A stretch of 64,000 nt of DNA from Bacteroidota bacterium (GTDB lineage: Bacteria > Bacteroidota > Bacteroidia > Bacteroidales > VadinHA17): NCBI GenBank assembly GCA_016718875.1, contig JADKBL010000015.1, positions 25,534 to 89,533 on the forward strand, given 5' to 3'. The notes below the pieces were generated by a model. That model searched no databases. It saw nothing but the letters and a program-made list of their open reading frames with translations, and had not been told where the DNA came from. Below are positions 34,216 to 43,468 of the stretch, piece by piece (positions within the stretch are counted from its first letter, which is position 1; every line of letters starts with the position of its first letter). Both the position numbers and the translations under genes were made by a program.

Positions 34216-34980
34216 ATGGAAAAAGTGAAATCACACGATTCAGAAATTTCAGTAGAAGACAGACTGAGAGCATTGTTTAGCCTTCAGCTGGTTGATTCAG
34301 AGATAGATAAAATAAAAACGCTCAGAGGTGAGTTACCACTTGAGGTGCAGGACCTTGAGGATGAAATAGCCGGACTTGAAACCAGGCTTGGCAATTTCAA
34401 AGATGAGGTTGTTAATCTTGAAAAGTCGGTTACAAACAAGCATAATGAGATCGCAGCTGCAGAAGCGCTCATAAAAAAGTATGACGAACAGCAGAAAAAT
34501 GTCAGAAACAACCGTGAATATGATTCACTTTCAAAGGAGATAGAGTACCAGAATCTTGAAATTGAACTTTTCAATAAGAAAATCAGAGAATTCAATATCC
34601 AGATTGATGATAAAAAAGTTGTTATAGAAGAATCTGAAACTTTGCTGGCAGACCGCAAAACTGATCTTGATAATAAGAAATCAGAGCTTGATGAAATCAT
34701 TTCCGATACCCAGAAGGAAGAGGAAGGGCTTTATAAGAAATCTGAAAAAGTTGAAGCAATAATTGAGGAGAGACTTCTGACTGCCTATAAAAGAATCCGC
34801 TCTAATGCAAGAAACGGATTGGCTGTAGTACCTGTTCAGAGAGATGCTTGCGGAGGCTGTTTCAATCAGATCCCGCCCCAGAGGCAGCTTGATATCAAAT
34901 CGAGGAAAAAGATTATTGTGTGCGAATATTGCGGAAGAATTCTTGTTGATGATGAGATAATCAAAGAGGGACATATTTAG
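34216..34980 (+). CDS. Coiled-coil protein with C-terminal C4 zinc ribbon
   Basis: The 254 residues are a long antiparallel coiled coil (about 15-195, rich in E, K and L heptads) followed by a zinc ribbon with Cys212, Cys215, Cys236 and Cys239 (CGGC and CEYCG). This is the C4-type zinc-ribbon family (zf-RING_7/DUF164-like; CdsZ/CT398 in other phyla). The family has been linked to nucleic-acid or secretion-associated roles, none firmly general. It overlaps functionally with the NIF3 gene by adjacency, one base apart. A strong terminator follows at 35005. Confidence 0.88.
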   Translation: MEKVKSHDSEISVEDRLRALFSLQLVDSEIDKIKTLRGELPLEVQDLEDEIAGLETRLGNFKDEVVNLEKSVTNKHNEIAAAEALIKKYDEQQKNVRNNREYDSLSKEIEYQNLEIELFNKKIREFNIQIDDKKVVIEESETLLADRKTDLDNKKSELDEIISDTQKEEEGLYKKSEKVEAIIEERLLTAYKRIRSNARNGLAVVPVQRDACGGCFNQIPPQRQLDIKSRKKIIVCEYCGRILVDDEIIKEGHI

Positions 34981-35004
34981 TTTCCCTGAATTATAATCCA
35001 TGAG

Positions 35005-35031
35005 GGGGCTTTCCAGGAAGCCCCTTTTTTT
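35005..35031 (+). terminator. Rho-independent terminator after the NIF3/zinc-ribbon operon
   Basis: GGGGCTT-TCCAGG-AAGCCCC is a perfect seven-pair stem followed by seven T. It closes the 31695-34980 transcript. Confidence 0.88.
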
Positions 35032-35070
35032 GTTTTTACTAACTTTACATCTACTAAAGCTAGTATTTAT

Positions 35071-37071
35071 ATGACAGCTGATTTTAAAAAACTTGTCTCC
35101 GAAGGGATTCCTGAAGAACTACCTGCAGCCAGGCCGCATGATCCAAAGATAAATCATGCCCCAAAACGAAAACAGATACTTAGTACTGATGAGAAACGGC
35201 TGGCAGTAAGGAATGCATTAAGGTATTTCCCCTCAAAGTTTCATGCACTTCTTGCCCGGGAATTCGCGGAAGAACTGTATAACTACGGTCGTATCTATAT
35301 GTACAGGTTCAGGCCCTATTATGATATTAAAGCAAGGAATATAAATGAGTTTCCTCATGTATCCAAAAGTGCTGGAGCAATAATGCTTATGATATCAAAT
35401 AACCTCGACAATACTGTGGCACAGCATCCTCATGAACTGATTACTTATGGAGGAAATGGAGCTGTGTTTCAGAACTGGGCACAATACAGGCTTACTATGA
35501 AATACCTGTCGGAAATGACTGACGAGCAAACGCTTGTAGTATATTCAGGACACCCGATGGGACTTTTCCCCTCACATAAGGATGCACCCAGACTCGTAGT
35601 AACCAATGGAATGGTAATCCCCAACTATTCCTCACAGGATCACTGGGAGAAATTCAATGCGCTTGGAGTTTCCCAGTATGGTCAGATGACTGCAGGATCA
35701 TATATGTATATAGGTCCACAGGGGATTGTTCATGGTACTACAATCACCATTCTCAATGCTGCACGAATGACAATAGGAGATCATTTCAGAGGTAAGCTCT
35801 TTCTCTCTTCCGGTCTGGGAGGAATGTCAGGTGCTCAGCCTAAGGCAGCTGGTATTGCCGGCATGTTATCTGTAATAGCTGAGGTGAATCCCAAAGCTAT
35901 AGAAATGCGGTATTCTCAGGGGTGGGTTGATGAGGTTGTTACCAATATAAACGATCTGGTTAAAAGAGTTAGGGAAATTCAATCTGAAGGGAAAATAACA
36001 TCCATCGCTTTTGCAGGAAATATTGTTGATGTATGGGAGAGGTTTGCTGATGAGAAAATAAGAGTAGATATTGGTTCCGATCAGACTTCACTCCATAATC
36101 CATGGGCAGGAGGTTACTATCCGGCAGGATACAGCTTTGAGGAATCCGTAAGAATGATGTCGGAAGAGCCTGAGAGATTCAGGGAAGCTGTCAAATTATC
36201 ACTAATAAGGCAGGTTGCGGCGATAAACCGGCATTCAACGGCAGGAACATATTTCTTTGATTATGGAAATGCCTTTCTGCTTGAGGCTTCACGGGCAGGT
36301 GCTGATGTTATGGGCGAAAATGGCACATTCAGGTACCCTTCATATGTGCAGGATATTATGGGGCCCCTTTGTTTTGATTTTGGCTTCGGCCCATTCAGAT
36401 GGGTGTGCTGTTCAAATGATCCTGCTGACCTTGAAGTTACGGATAGTATTGCAATTGAGGTACTTGAGGGGATTGCTAAAACTGCTCCTGTGGAGATACA
36501 GAAGCAGCTTTCGGATAACATACACTGGATAAATGAAGCTGCAAAAAACAAGCTTGTGGTAGGATCACAGGCGAGGATACTTTATGCTGATTCTCAGGGC
36601 AGAATCGCCTTAGCAGAAGCTTTTAACAAAGCTGTTTCAGATGGAAGGATATCCGGGCCTGTTGTAATTGGAAGGGATCATCATGATGTATCCGGAACTG
36701 ATTCACCCTTCAGGGAGACATCCAATATTTACGACGGTTCAAGCTTTACTGCCGACATGGCTGTTCAGAATGTGATAGGAGACGGTTTCCGAGGTGCAAC
36801 TTGGATCTCACTCCATAATGGCGGCGGAGTAGGGTGGGGGGAAGTGATAAACGGAGGATTCGGGATGGTACTTGATGGCTCTGTGGAGTCTGCCAAAAGG
36901 CTTCGAAGTATGCTTCACTGGGATGTAAATAACGGAATTGCACGAAGAAGCTGGGCCAGAAACAAAGAGGCAATATTTGCAATAAAGCGGGAGATGGAGA
37001 GAACGCCTGAATTAAAGGTAACCCTGCCTAATATAGCAGATGATGAATTAATTGACAGTTTGTTTGCCTGA
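35071..37071 (+). CDS. hutU: Urocanate hydratase
   Basis: This 666-residue enzyme is of the longer form usual in Bacteroidota. NAD-binding and active-site blocks include TYGGNGAVFQNWAQYRL, VYSGHPMGLFP, SSGLGGMSGAQPKAAG, DIGSDQTSLHNPW, FRWVCCSNDP and the C-terminal SLHNGGGVGWGEVINGGFG. It converts urocanate to imidazolone propionate in histidine breakdown. No other hut gene is in the window, so the pathway must be completed elsewhere. The gene is flanked by a terminator upstream and converges on ispF 12 bases away. Confidence 0.95.
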   Translation: MTADFKKLVSEGIPEELPAARPHDPKINHAPKRKQILSTDEKRLAVRNALRYFPSKFHALLAREFAEELYNYGRIYMYRFRPYYDIKARNINEFPHVSKSAGAIMLMISNNLDNTVAQHPHELITYGGNGAVFQNWAQYRLTMKYLSEMTDEQTLVVYSGHPMGLFPSHKDAPRLVVTNGMVIPNYSSQDHWEKFNALGVSQYGQMTAGSYMYIGPQGIVHGTTITILNAARMTIGDHFRGKLFLSSGLGGMSGAQPKAAGIAGMLSVIAEVNPKAIEMRYSQGWVDEVVTNINDLVKRVREIQSEGKITSIAFAGNIVDVWERFADEKIRVDIGSDQTSLHNPWAGGYYPAGYSFEESVRMMSEEPERFREAVKLSLIRQVAAINRHSTAGTYFFDYGNAFLLEASRAGADVMGENGTFRYPSYVQDIMGPLCFDFGFGPFRWVCCSNDPADLEVTDSIAIEVLEGIAKTAPVEIQKQLSDNIHWINEAAKNKLVVGSQARILYADSQGRIALAEAFNKAVSDGRISGPVVIGRDHHDVSGTDSPFRETSNIYDGSSFTADMAVQNVIGDGFRGATWISLHNGGGVGWGEVINGGFGMVLDGSVESAKRLRSMLHWDVNNGIARRSWARNKEAIFAIKREMERTPELKVTLPNIADDELIDSLFA

Positions 37072-37082
37072 GATTATAATTT

Positions 37083-37562
37083 TTACTTCCATGAAAGAAG
37101 AACAGCAGCTATTCCGATAATTCCTTCTTCACGTCCTGTGAATCCCATTTTTTCTGTTGTTGTTGCTTTGACAGTTACATTTTCAGATTCGGTAAACAGC
37201 AGTGATGATATAGTATTTCTCATCTCGGGAACATAAGGTGCTATCTTTGGTTTTTCCAGACAGACAGTGCAGTCTATATTAACCACCTTATATCCTTTTT
37301 CGCTGATTAATCCATATGTTCTTTTAAGGAGTATTTTACTGTCAATGCCTTTAAATTCGCTGCTGCTGTCGGGGAAATAATGACCGATATCCTGTAATCC
37401 TGCTGCACCAAGCAGGGCATCACAGATTGCATGTATTAATACATCTCCGTCAGAATGGGCCACACATCCTTTCTCTGAAGGTATATTAACACCTCCGAGC
37501 CATAATTTCAGGCCTGTTTCAAGTCTGTGAAAATCAATTCCCTGGCCAATTCTTATCTTCAT
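37083..37562 (-). CDS. ispF: 2-C-methyl-D-erythritol 2,4-cyclodiphosphate synthase
   Basis: The 159-residue trimeric zinc enzyme of the non-mevalonate isoprenoid pathway has zinc ligands Asp10, His12 (GIDFHRLE) and His44 (LIHAICDALLGAAG). The signature region AHSDGDVLIHAICDALLGAA and the C-terminal TTTEKMGFTGREEGI are also present. Length matches the family. Its ATG overlaps the stop of porV (ATGA at 37559-37562), so it is translationally coupled to a T9SS gene. Confidence 0.97.
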   Translation of the reverse strand: MKIRIGQGIDFHRLETGLKLWLGGVNIPSEKGCVAHSDGDVLIHAICDALLGAAGLQDIGHYFPDSSSEFKGIDSKILLKRTYGLISEKGYKVVNIDCTVCLEKPKIAPYVPEMRNTISSLLFTESENVTVKATTTEKMGFTGREEGIIGIAAVLLSWK

Positions 37563-38737
37563 CCTTTAGATTTACTGGCGTTACGAAGGGCGTTTATATC
37601 AAATGCCAGTGAAAACCGGAGTGTTCTGGCAAGAGGATGATTCTGAACAAGGGGCATCAGATAGGAAAAATCGAGTGTAAATGCGCTTAACCTGATACCT
37701 GCACCAGCAGTAAAATATTTACGGTTTCCTTTTGTTTCATGTTCATGAAAATAGCCGCCTCTGATTGCAAAAAGATTATTATACCAGTATTCGAGACCAG
37801 CGGCATACATAATCTCATGCAGCTCCTCTTTAAATCCTCCCGGAGCATCGCCGAATGACTGGAATATAGCAACGGCAACTGCGACGTTGGGATCTTTTCC
37901 GGCAATGATACTGTCGGGATTTGCCGAGCTATATACCGGAGGGGTAGGGACCAGAAGCTTGTTGAGATCGAGTGAAGCAGTAATCTTATTATAGCTGTCA
38001 AGCTCCATGGTAAGGGAGCTGCCGACTCTCATATTCATAGGAATAAAATCAGAAGTCTGTGAATCGGAATAGCTCATCTTTGCTCCTATATTGGAGAAGT
38101 TAAGCCCGACAGAGACATGTCCGTTCTTATCTGCAATTGAAATATCCTTATTATAATACCCTGAGATATCAGCAGCAAATGAAGTACCCGGTTTTGTAGC
38201 AACGCCTCCTGAGTACGACCCTCCTGTAAGGTTTGAATAAATAAACCTGAAGGCAATACCTCCTGCAAGGTTATCTGTGAATAATCTTGAATATCCAAGA
38301 TCGAATGCGAATTCGTTGGGAGTAAATGTACGTTCGAGGTTACCAAACTCATCAGTAAAAGGTACATCACCCAGAGAGGAATAGAGAAGGCTTGAGCTGA
38401 CCACCTGCTTTTTATCTATCCTTGAATATCCCGAAAGCAATGCAATATTGATATCAGGTACCAGGGTTCTGAGCCATGGAGAATAAGCAAGACCTATTCC
38501 TCCTTTTCCATCAATGAAGGCAAATTTGGCAGGATTCCAGTGCATACTGAATACATCCGGTGATGTTGCAACACCAGCATCCCCAATACCTCCTGCTCTT
38601 GAATCAGGTGCAATGGTCAGAAAAGGAACCACAGTCTGAATGGCATTAAGTTCTCCGGAACTGCTCTGGCCACTCAGCTTTGCACTGCTAATTATAATAA
38701 CAGTAATCAGCAATATTACTACCCCGCTTTTCTTCAT
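37559..38737 (-). CDS. porV: T9SS outer-membrane protein PorV (LptO)
   Basis: The 392 residues have a signal peptide (start MKKSGVVILLITV at 38737; the longer in-frame ATG 38773 adds an untypical leader). A FadL-type outer-membrane barrel follows, opening AIQTVVPFLTIAPDSRAGGIGDAGVATSPDVFSMHWNPAKFAF-like sequence, the PorV hallmark. PorV shuttles cargo from the Sov/SprA pore to the PorU sortase and binds the C-terminal domain of T9SS substrates. It lies 63 bases downstream of porU, in the porU-porV order known from Flavobacterium and Porphyromonas. Its stop overlaps the ispF start. Confidence 0.93.
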   Translation of the reverse strand: MKKSGVVILLITVIIISSAKLSGQSSSGELNAIQTVVPFLTIAPDSRAGGIGDAGVATSPDVFSMHWNPAKFAFIDGKGGIGLAYSPWLRTLVPDINIALLSGYSRIDKKQVVSSSLLYSSLGDVPFTDEFGNLERTFTPNEFAFDLGYSRLFTDNLAGGIAFRFIYSNLTGGSYSGGVATKPGTSFAADISGYYNKDISIADKNGHVSVGLNFSNIGAKMSYSDSQTSDFIPMNMRVGSSLTMELDSYNKITASLDLNKLLVPTPPVYSSANPDSIIAGKDPNVAVAVAIFQSFGDAPGGFKEELHEIMYAAGLEYWYNNLFAIRGGYFHEHETKGNRKYFTAGAGIRLSAFTLDFSYLMPLVQNHPLARTLRFSLAFDINALRNASKSKG

Positions 38738-38800
38738 TTCCTTCGTTTCAAAAACTTTGCAAATATAAAACAATTATTTTCCGCTCTTATTGTGTAGGAC

Positions 38801-41800
38801 TTACAAAATGATCATTCTTCCTACGGCACTGGCAGTTTCACCCTCAGGTGTTGTTATTATTATTTTATAAGGATAGAGACCCCTGCCTGCTTTACTGCCT
38901 CCTTCATCCTTCCCATCCCAGATAACCGGAGGTAGTCTGAAACCGGAAGAGATTACCGTTGTTCGTATCACTTTAATTACCTTACCGCTCAGGTTGTATA
39001 TATTTATTAAGATCTTAAGTTCTTTTTCAGGTTTATTATGGTCTGCCTGTATATGTGTATCATTGAAGAAGGGATTGGGATAATTTATCAGATTACTTAT
39101 TACAAATTTTTCATCTTCTTCAACAATAAAATTAATTGTGCTAATTGATGAATTATTGAAATTATCCCAGGCCTTCAGGGTCAAAGTGTGTTTTCCCTGA
39201 GTTAGGGCAGGAAGATCATAGATAAGTCGGCCTTTCTGATAATTATCAAAATCATTTTCGAAGTAGTTGTTGAGAACGAAAGAGTTATTCTGGTTATTAT
39301 CAAGATATGCGGTAATGTCATGACCTATTCCTGAACCGGTCGTATTTATTCCCCCACGATCCTCAATTATAGCCAGTAGCTCAGGAGTACTGTTAGTCAT
39401 ACCTCCGTTTCGGAAAAGAGTATCATTCATAAAGAGCTTAATCTCAGGACCTGATATATCATTATAATCAGACTTTGAAAATCCACCCACAATTATCCTG
39501 TTGAACTGACCCTGCATATCAAGATCATTTTCTGATGCATAATAGCTTATCTTTCCAGAGCCTGGTGAATAATCAATATCCCTGGGAACAATAAAAGTAA
39601 AACTGAACCTGCCATCTTTTGCCCGTGTATTGCCGCTGAAGAGAATATTGTTCCTGACAGGAAACTCTATGCTTGATCCACCGTCATTTGCCAATGTTCT
39701 GATCTTAGTCTCTTTGTCAAATACAAGAGGCGAAACAATTCCATTGAAATTGTTAAGTATTTTTCCTTTGTTGTCTTCAATATGGCCCGAGACTGTTATG
39801 ACAGATAGTGCTTTTAAACTGTCAACTTCTTCATTGACTGCAATATCATTAATTGAATCAGTTTCCACTCTTCCGTGCCAGGGATATTCGAAACGCAAAG
39901 CCGGATCACCAAGCAGGGTAAAGTTCCTTTTATTTGGACCAGTCCCTGAATTGTTTTTTGCAAGACGGATAATTTCACCAAGAGTCAGTGGATTTCCTGT
40001 TGAATCCCTGTCAAAAGCAAAGTTGAAGATATTGCGATTCAGAAAAGCATTCGGAGCAGAATAAACAACCCTGGTTGTCGACATAAGTGCAATTGCTCCG
40101 TTTTTACCTCCGATGAGTGCAAGTTCACCAGCAGAGGCTTTTTCTGAAATTTCACCGGTAAGATCACTTATAAAAATATCATCAAACCGGCTGAACTCGC
40201 AAGTTGCAGTAATGAAAAGAGGTAATTTTCCTGAATTCTGCCATGAACTGATATCACTGGTCTTCAGTATTCCTTCGTGTGCAAGGCCCCCCTCGCTGCC
40301 ATGCCCTGTATAATTAAAGATCAGGCATCCATTATTAATACGGTCATTAATAGCCTGGTTTACATTCGGGTATGTCTGGCCACTGACAGTTGTGGTCTGA
40401 CGGTATGCATCGAGATATATTTTCTCTACATTGAAAGCAGGAATACTATCCTGGATTAATTTTGCAAGCGATTCTGCGTCAGAGAGATGTGTATTTCCGT
40501 CTTCGTCATCGGCAGTGAGACAGATAATGTTTTTCCAATCGCCGTTATTTGCCGGATTGAGATAATCTCGGATCTTGGAAATTATTATCCCTGCCTGCAG
40601 TGTGTCATTAACAGGCAACCGTCCAATCCCGATATCTTCCGTTCCATCTGCTTCTCCTTCATTATCTTCCAGCAGACCATAGAAGTCGTCAGAAGTAAAG
40701 GATGAGACCACAACATTTGAGTTCTGCGACTGGTAAGTGGGAATAAAATTAGGATTCTTAGGAGGAAGTGTTTTATTCTCGAAAGAACCATCACCAAAAA
40801 GAGTAAGGTATTTAAGAGGATTCTTTGTATTCCTTTGAGCGAGAAATTTGAACCTGATGAAATTTCTGATGGCAACAATATCAGGAACTCCTCCTGAAAA
40901 TTCATTGTAAATTTGTTCAGGAGTAACTATCAGTGAAACAAGTCCTTCATTGTTTAAATGAATGTCCGCCAGCTGCAGGGCATAGCTAAGGAACATTGGA
41001 TGTGAAATGATTAACATATCTGCAGATGGTGATCCGTGGAGATCCTGGTTTGTTACGGCTGCAGATTTTATCAGCGGGGTAAGGAAATTACCCGAGGTAA
41101 AAGCTGCATAGGTTTTAAGATTATTTGTACTGTCGTTAAATGATATGATCTCTCCTGCTTTTACATATCTTACTTGTTTTATATTATACATGTCGCTTAT
41201 ATCCCAGATAACAGGATCATTACTGCCGGCTGAAATTCTGAATTCAGTTATTCTTCCAACTGCAACAGATCTGAAATCACTATACTGACGAAATGATCCT
41301 TTGAAACTGTTCGACGTTCTGCCCTGGAAAGTAATGTAATCGAGCCACCCCGCATTCTCGGAGGTTGTTCCGTTGTTAATATATTTCAGCTCATAAACAG
41401 GTGAGGCGGATGAAGGAATCAGGGAATCTGAATATTCTGAAATATTGGCATATGTACCTGTGTAATTGTACAGATTTACAGGAGGGACAGAAATATTCTT
41501 AACAGCCAGAGAACCTTCATTGATCCTGAAAGCTGTTGTTATTGCCGCTCTTGCTGCTACCCTTATACTGTATTTAATTTTCTCACCTGTAATGAGATCG
41601 CTGAAACCGGGATTAATGTTGAGTCCGCTTAAAGCAGAGACAGGTTGAAACCACTCCCTTCCTGATTTCCTGAGGTTCTCACTTTCAACTTCTTGGACAA
41701 AAAGTGCATCTGAGGCTGTTGAAATATTACCGGCAGTAAAATTGTTGTCTTTTGTTTCAATTCTTTTACCAATTACATCTCCTGATGTTATAAAGTAATA

Positions 41801-42208
41801 AGCAGTGTCGGAATAGTTGTGTCTCAGGTAACTGTACGATCTGTCTTTTTCATTGTATACCCACCGGTGTGTGGCTTTCCCGAAAAACAAAAGGTATTCT
41901 CCCTCATTAAGGAGGGAGTCACTTCCTGAGATATATACTGCCGTTTCCTTCAGGTCATCAGGTGATGAAGAATTATTGTAATATGAGAGTTGTCCCCAGT
42001 TATTGGCATAGATCCTTGGTTTTGCAGGATTGCTGATTCCCAGTTGTTTAAGCCTGGAATAGTCGATCCTGTAGATTCCATCCTGTACAACTGCAATTTT
42101 AAACCAGGTCCCGTTTGAGAGCACAGAAGAAGTAACCCTGGTCTGAGCCGACAGATGAGACCAGAGAACCGGAATAAGGATCAAAACTATTTTTAGAAAC
42201 CTCGTCAT
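38801..42208 (-). CDS. porU: T9SS C-terminal signal peptidase/sortase PorU
   Basis: The 1135-residue protein has a signal peptide (1-21), an N-terminal beta region, a gingipain-type C25 protease domain (about 400-760) and a C-terminal region ending with a T9SS-like FlgD/CTD fold (ISNLINYPNPFFNDTH through RMIIL). Catalytic His is in NYTGHGSEGGLAHEG and Cys in ITATCEFSRFDD. PorU removes the C-terminal sorting domain of T9SS cargo and attaches the mature protein to anionic lipopolysaccharide or releases it. It is transcribed together with porV. Confidence 0.95.
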   Translation of the reverse strand: MTRFLKIVLILIPVLWSHLSAQTRVTSSVLSNGTWFKIAVVQDGIYRIDYSRLKQLGISNPAKPRIYANNWGQLSYYNNSSSPDDLKETAVYISGSDSLLNEGEYLLFFGKATHRWVYNEKDRSYSYLRHNYSDTAYYFITSGDVIGKRIETKDNNFTAGNISTASDALFVQEVESENLRKSGREWFQPVSALSGLNINPGFSDLITGEKIKYSIRVAARAAITTAFRINEGSLAVKNISVPPVNLYNYTGTYANISEYSDSLIPSSASPVYELKYINNGTTSENAGWLDYITFQGRTSNSFKGSFRQYSDFRSVAVGRITEFRISAGSNDPVIWDISDMYNIKQVRYVKAGEIISFNDSTNNLKTYAAFTSGNFLTPLIKSAAVTNQDLHGSPSADMLIISHPMFLSYALQLADIHLNNEGLVSLIVTPEQIYNEFSGGVPDIVAIRNFIRFKFLAQRNTKNPLKYLTLFGDGSFENKTLPPKNPNFIPTYQSQNSNVVVSSFTSDDFYGLLEDNEGEADGTEDIGIGRLPVNDTLQAGIIISKIRDYLNPANNGDWKNIICLTADDEDGNTHLSDAESLAKLIQDSIPAFNVEKIYLDAYRQTTTVSGQTYPNVNQAINDRINNGCLIFNYTGHGSEGGLAHEGILKTSDISSWQNSGKLPLFITATCEFSRFDDIFISDLTGEISEKASAGELALIGGKNGAIALMSTTRVVYSAPNAFLNRNIFNFAFDRDSTGNPLTLGEIIRLAKNNSGTGPNKRNFTLLGDPALRFEYPWHGRVETDSINDIAVNEEVDSLKALSVITVSGHIEDNKGKILNNFNGIVSPLVFDKETKIRTLANDGGSSIEFPVRNNILFSGNTRAKDGRFSFTFIVPRDIDYSPGSGKISYYASENDLDMQGQFNRIIVGGFSKSDYNDISGPEIKLFMNDTLFRNGGMTNSTPELLAIIEDRGGINTTGSGIGHDITAYLDNNQNNSFVLNNYFENDFDNYQKGRLIYDLPALTQGKHTLTLKAWDNFNNSSISTINFIVEEDEKFVISNLINYPNPFFNDTHIQADHNKPEKELKILINIYNLSGKVIKVIRTTVISSGFRLPPVIWDGKDEGGSKAGRGLYPYKIIITTPEGETASAVGRMIIL

Positions 42209-42386
42209 AAATTCCGGTAAAGATAAAAGATATAAATGTACTCTCAGATTAACCTGGTTTTTCCTTTTTTGTTTTGGAAACTTGTAATATTAACGTGAAC
42301 AATTCGTTCTTATTGCAGCATTTTCACTGTCACCAGTCCTGATTTTTACAGGGCTGATGGTAATGACAGGTTATTGTTTTGTTTAT
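42209..42386. other. Divergent intergenic region between porU and porP
   Basis: This is about 180 AT-rich bases between two divergent T9SS genes, which should hold the porU promoter (minus) and upstream control sites for porP (plus). A weak imperfect hairpin around 42337-42370 is visible. I could not assign a convincing minus-strand TAnnTTTG element. Confidence 0.3.
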
Positions 42387-42394
42387 TAAGTTTG
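42387..42394 (+). promoter_or_regulatory. -7 element (TAAGTTTG) for porP
   Basis: TAAGTTTG matches TAnnTTTG and lies 24 bases before the ATG at 42418. The -33 element is not clear. Confidence 0.4.
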
Positions 42395-42417
42395 CATCTG
42401 CATTTCTATAGATAAAT

Positions 42418-43386
42418 ATGTTTAGACTGCGTTTGATATTAATTCTCACCTGGCTGTTTTTAAGTTTGGCAGTCAAAGGACAGGAGAGCGATCCCGGGCC
42501 TGGCTACCAGATGGTTATGATGAATAATCCGGCTATGTCGGGAAGTGAGGGAAGTGGTAATCTCAGATTGTCTTATCTTAATTTTTATCCCGGTAACGGT
42601 TATAACCTTCATTCTGTATATCTTTCTTTTGATTCATATTTCCAGGCTCTTCACGGAGGTGCCTCATTTTATCTGGATGAAGATTATCTTGGCGGTTCTG
42701 TTAATAATATACGGGGTGGATTTTCATATGCATATTTTCTACAGGCAGGGGAAGATCTCTTTATAAATGCAGGTCTTAACTTTTCTGTTTACCACCAGGG
42801 TTTTGATTTCAGTAATTCTGTATTACCTGATCAGATCGATCCTCTGGGAGGAGTAGTCTTTCCTTCTGCGGAGACTCTTATGCCATCGGGGAGAACAGTC
42901 TTTGACATGGGAACAGGATTTACATTTGTGAAAGGCTGGTTATCAGGAGGAATAGCAGTACAACATCTTACAGAGCCTGATCTTTCTTCTCAAGGTATGG
43001 AAAGAGAGGTAATACGACGAAAGCTCTTTATTCACCTCTCTGGCGATTTTGCTCTCGGGAAGTCTGAAAAAATATATGCTCGGCCAGTAACTTATCTGAG
43101 TTACCAGGAGCGGTTTCTTATCGCAGGCGGAGGATTGTCAGTTGAGACAGAGCATCTTGCGATAAATGCAATTGGAATGGGGGATAATTCCGGGAATGTA
43201 AATCTTCAGACTGGATTTTCCATCAGGTCAGGTATTGTAACATTTAATTATACCTACCGTTTTAATATTGTCACGGGAAATTCACTGATGCCAATGTCGC
43301 TTCTTCATCAGACAGGACTTGCATTCAGTTTATATAATGTTGATAAAAGAAAAAGTGCCAAAACAATAAATTTTCCTAAATTGTAG
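42418..43386 (+). CDS. porP: PorP/SprF family T9SS-associated outer-membrane protein
   Basis: The 322 residues have a signal peptide (1-21, ending VKGQ) and a barrel-like beta pattern. The N-terminal mature part (YQMVMMNNPAMSGSEG) and the recurring GLNFSVYHQGFDFSN, GTGFTFVKGWLSGGIAVQHLTEPD and INAIGMGDNSGNVNLQTGFSIRSG segments are typical of PorP/SprF proteins. SprF assists surface display of SprB-type adhesins in gliding bacteria; PorP is essential for T9SS in Porphyromonas. Here it is between porU and gldJ. Its natural partner may be an SprB-like cargo such as that at 59644. Confidence 0.85.
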   Translation: MFRLRLILILTWLFLSLAVKGQESDPGPGYQMVMMNNPAMSGSEGSGNLRLSYLNFYPGNGYNLHSVYLSFDSYFQALHGGASFYLDEDYLGGSVNNIRGGFSYAYFLQAGEDLFINAGLNFSVYHQGFDFSNSVLPDQIDPLGGVVFPSAETLMPSGRTVFDMGTGFTFVKGWLSGGIAVQHLTEPDLSSQGMEREVIRRKLFIHLSGDFALGKSEKIYARPVTYLSYQERFLIAGGGLSVETEHLAINAIGMGDNSGNVNLQTGFSIRSGIVTFNYTYRFNIVTGNSLMPMSLLHQTGLAFSLYNVDKRKSAKTINFPKL

Positions 43387-43427
43387 TTATATTTGATGTT
43401 TGAAATAAAGTAGTATTTAAAAATTAT

Positions 43428-43435
43428 TATATTTG
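43428..43435 (+). promoter_or_regulatory. -7 element (TATATTTG) for gldJ
   Basis: TATATTTG lies 34 bases before the ATG at 43469. The nearest TTTG upstream is about 25 bases away, slightly long for the consensus. Confidence 0.45.
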
Positions 43436-43460
43436 AATAATCTTTAGAGCCATAAAACCG

Positions 43461-43466
43461 AAGGAG
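43461..43466 (+). promoter_or_regulatory. Shine-Dalgarno-like AAGGAG before gldJ
   Basis: AAGGAG ends only 2 bases before the ATG, a full anti-SD match but unusually close. It is notable because most genes here have none. Confidence 0.35.
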
Positions 43467-43468
43467 TT

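Noticed and set aside
42300..42380. Small RNA or attenuator between porU and porP
   Set aside because: Only a weak imperfect hairpin is visible, without a promoter or terminator of its own.
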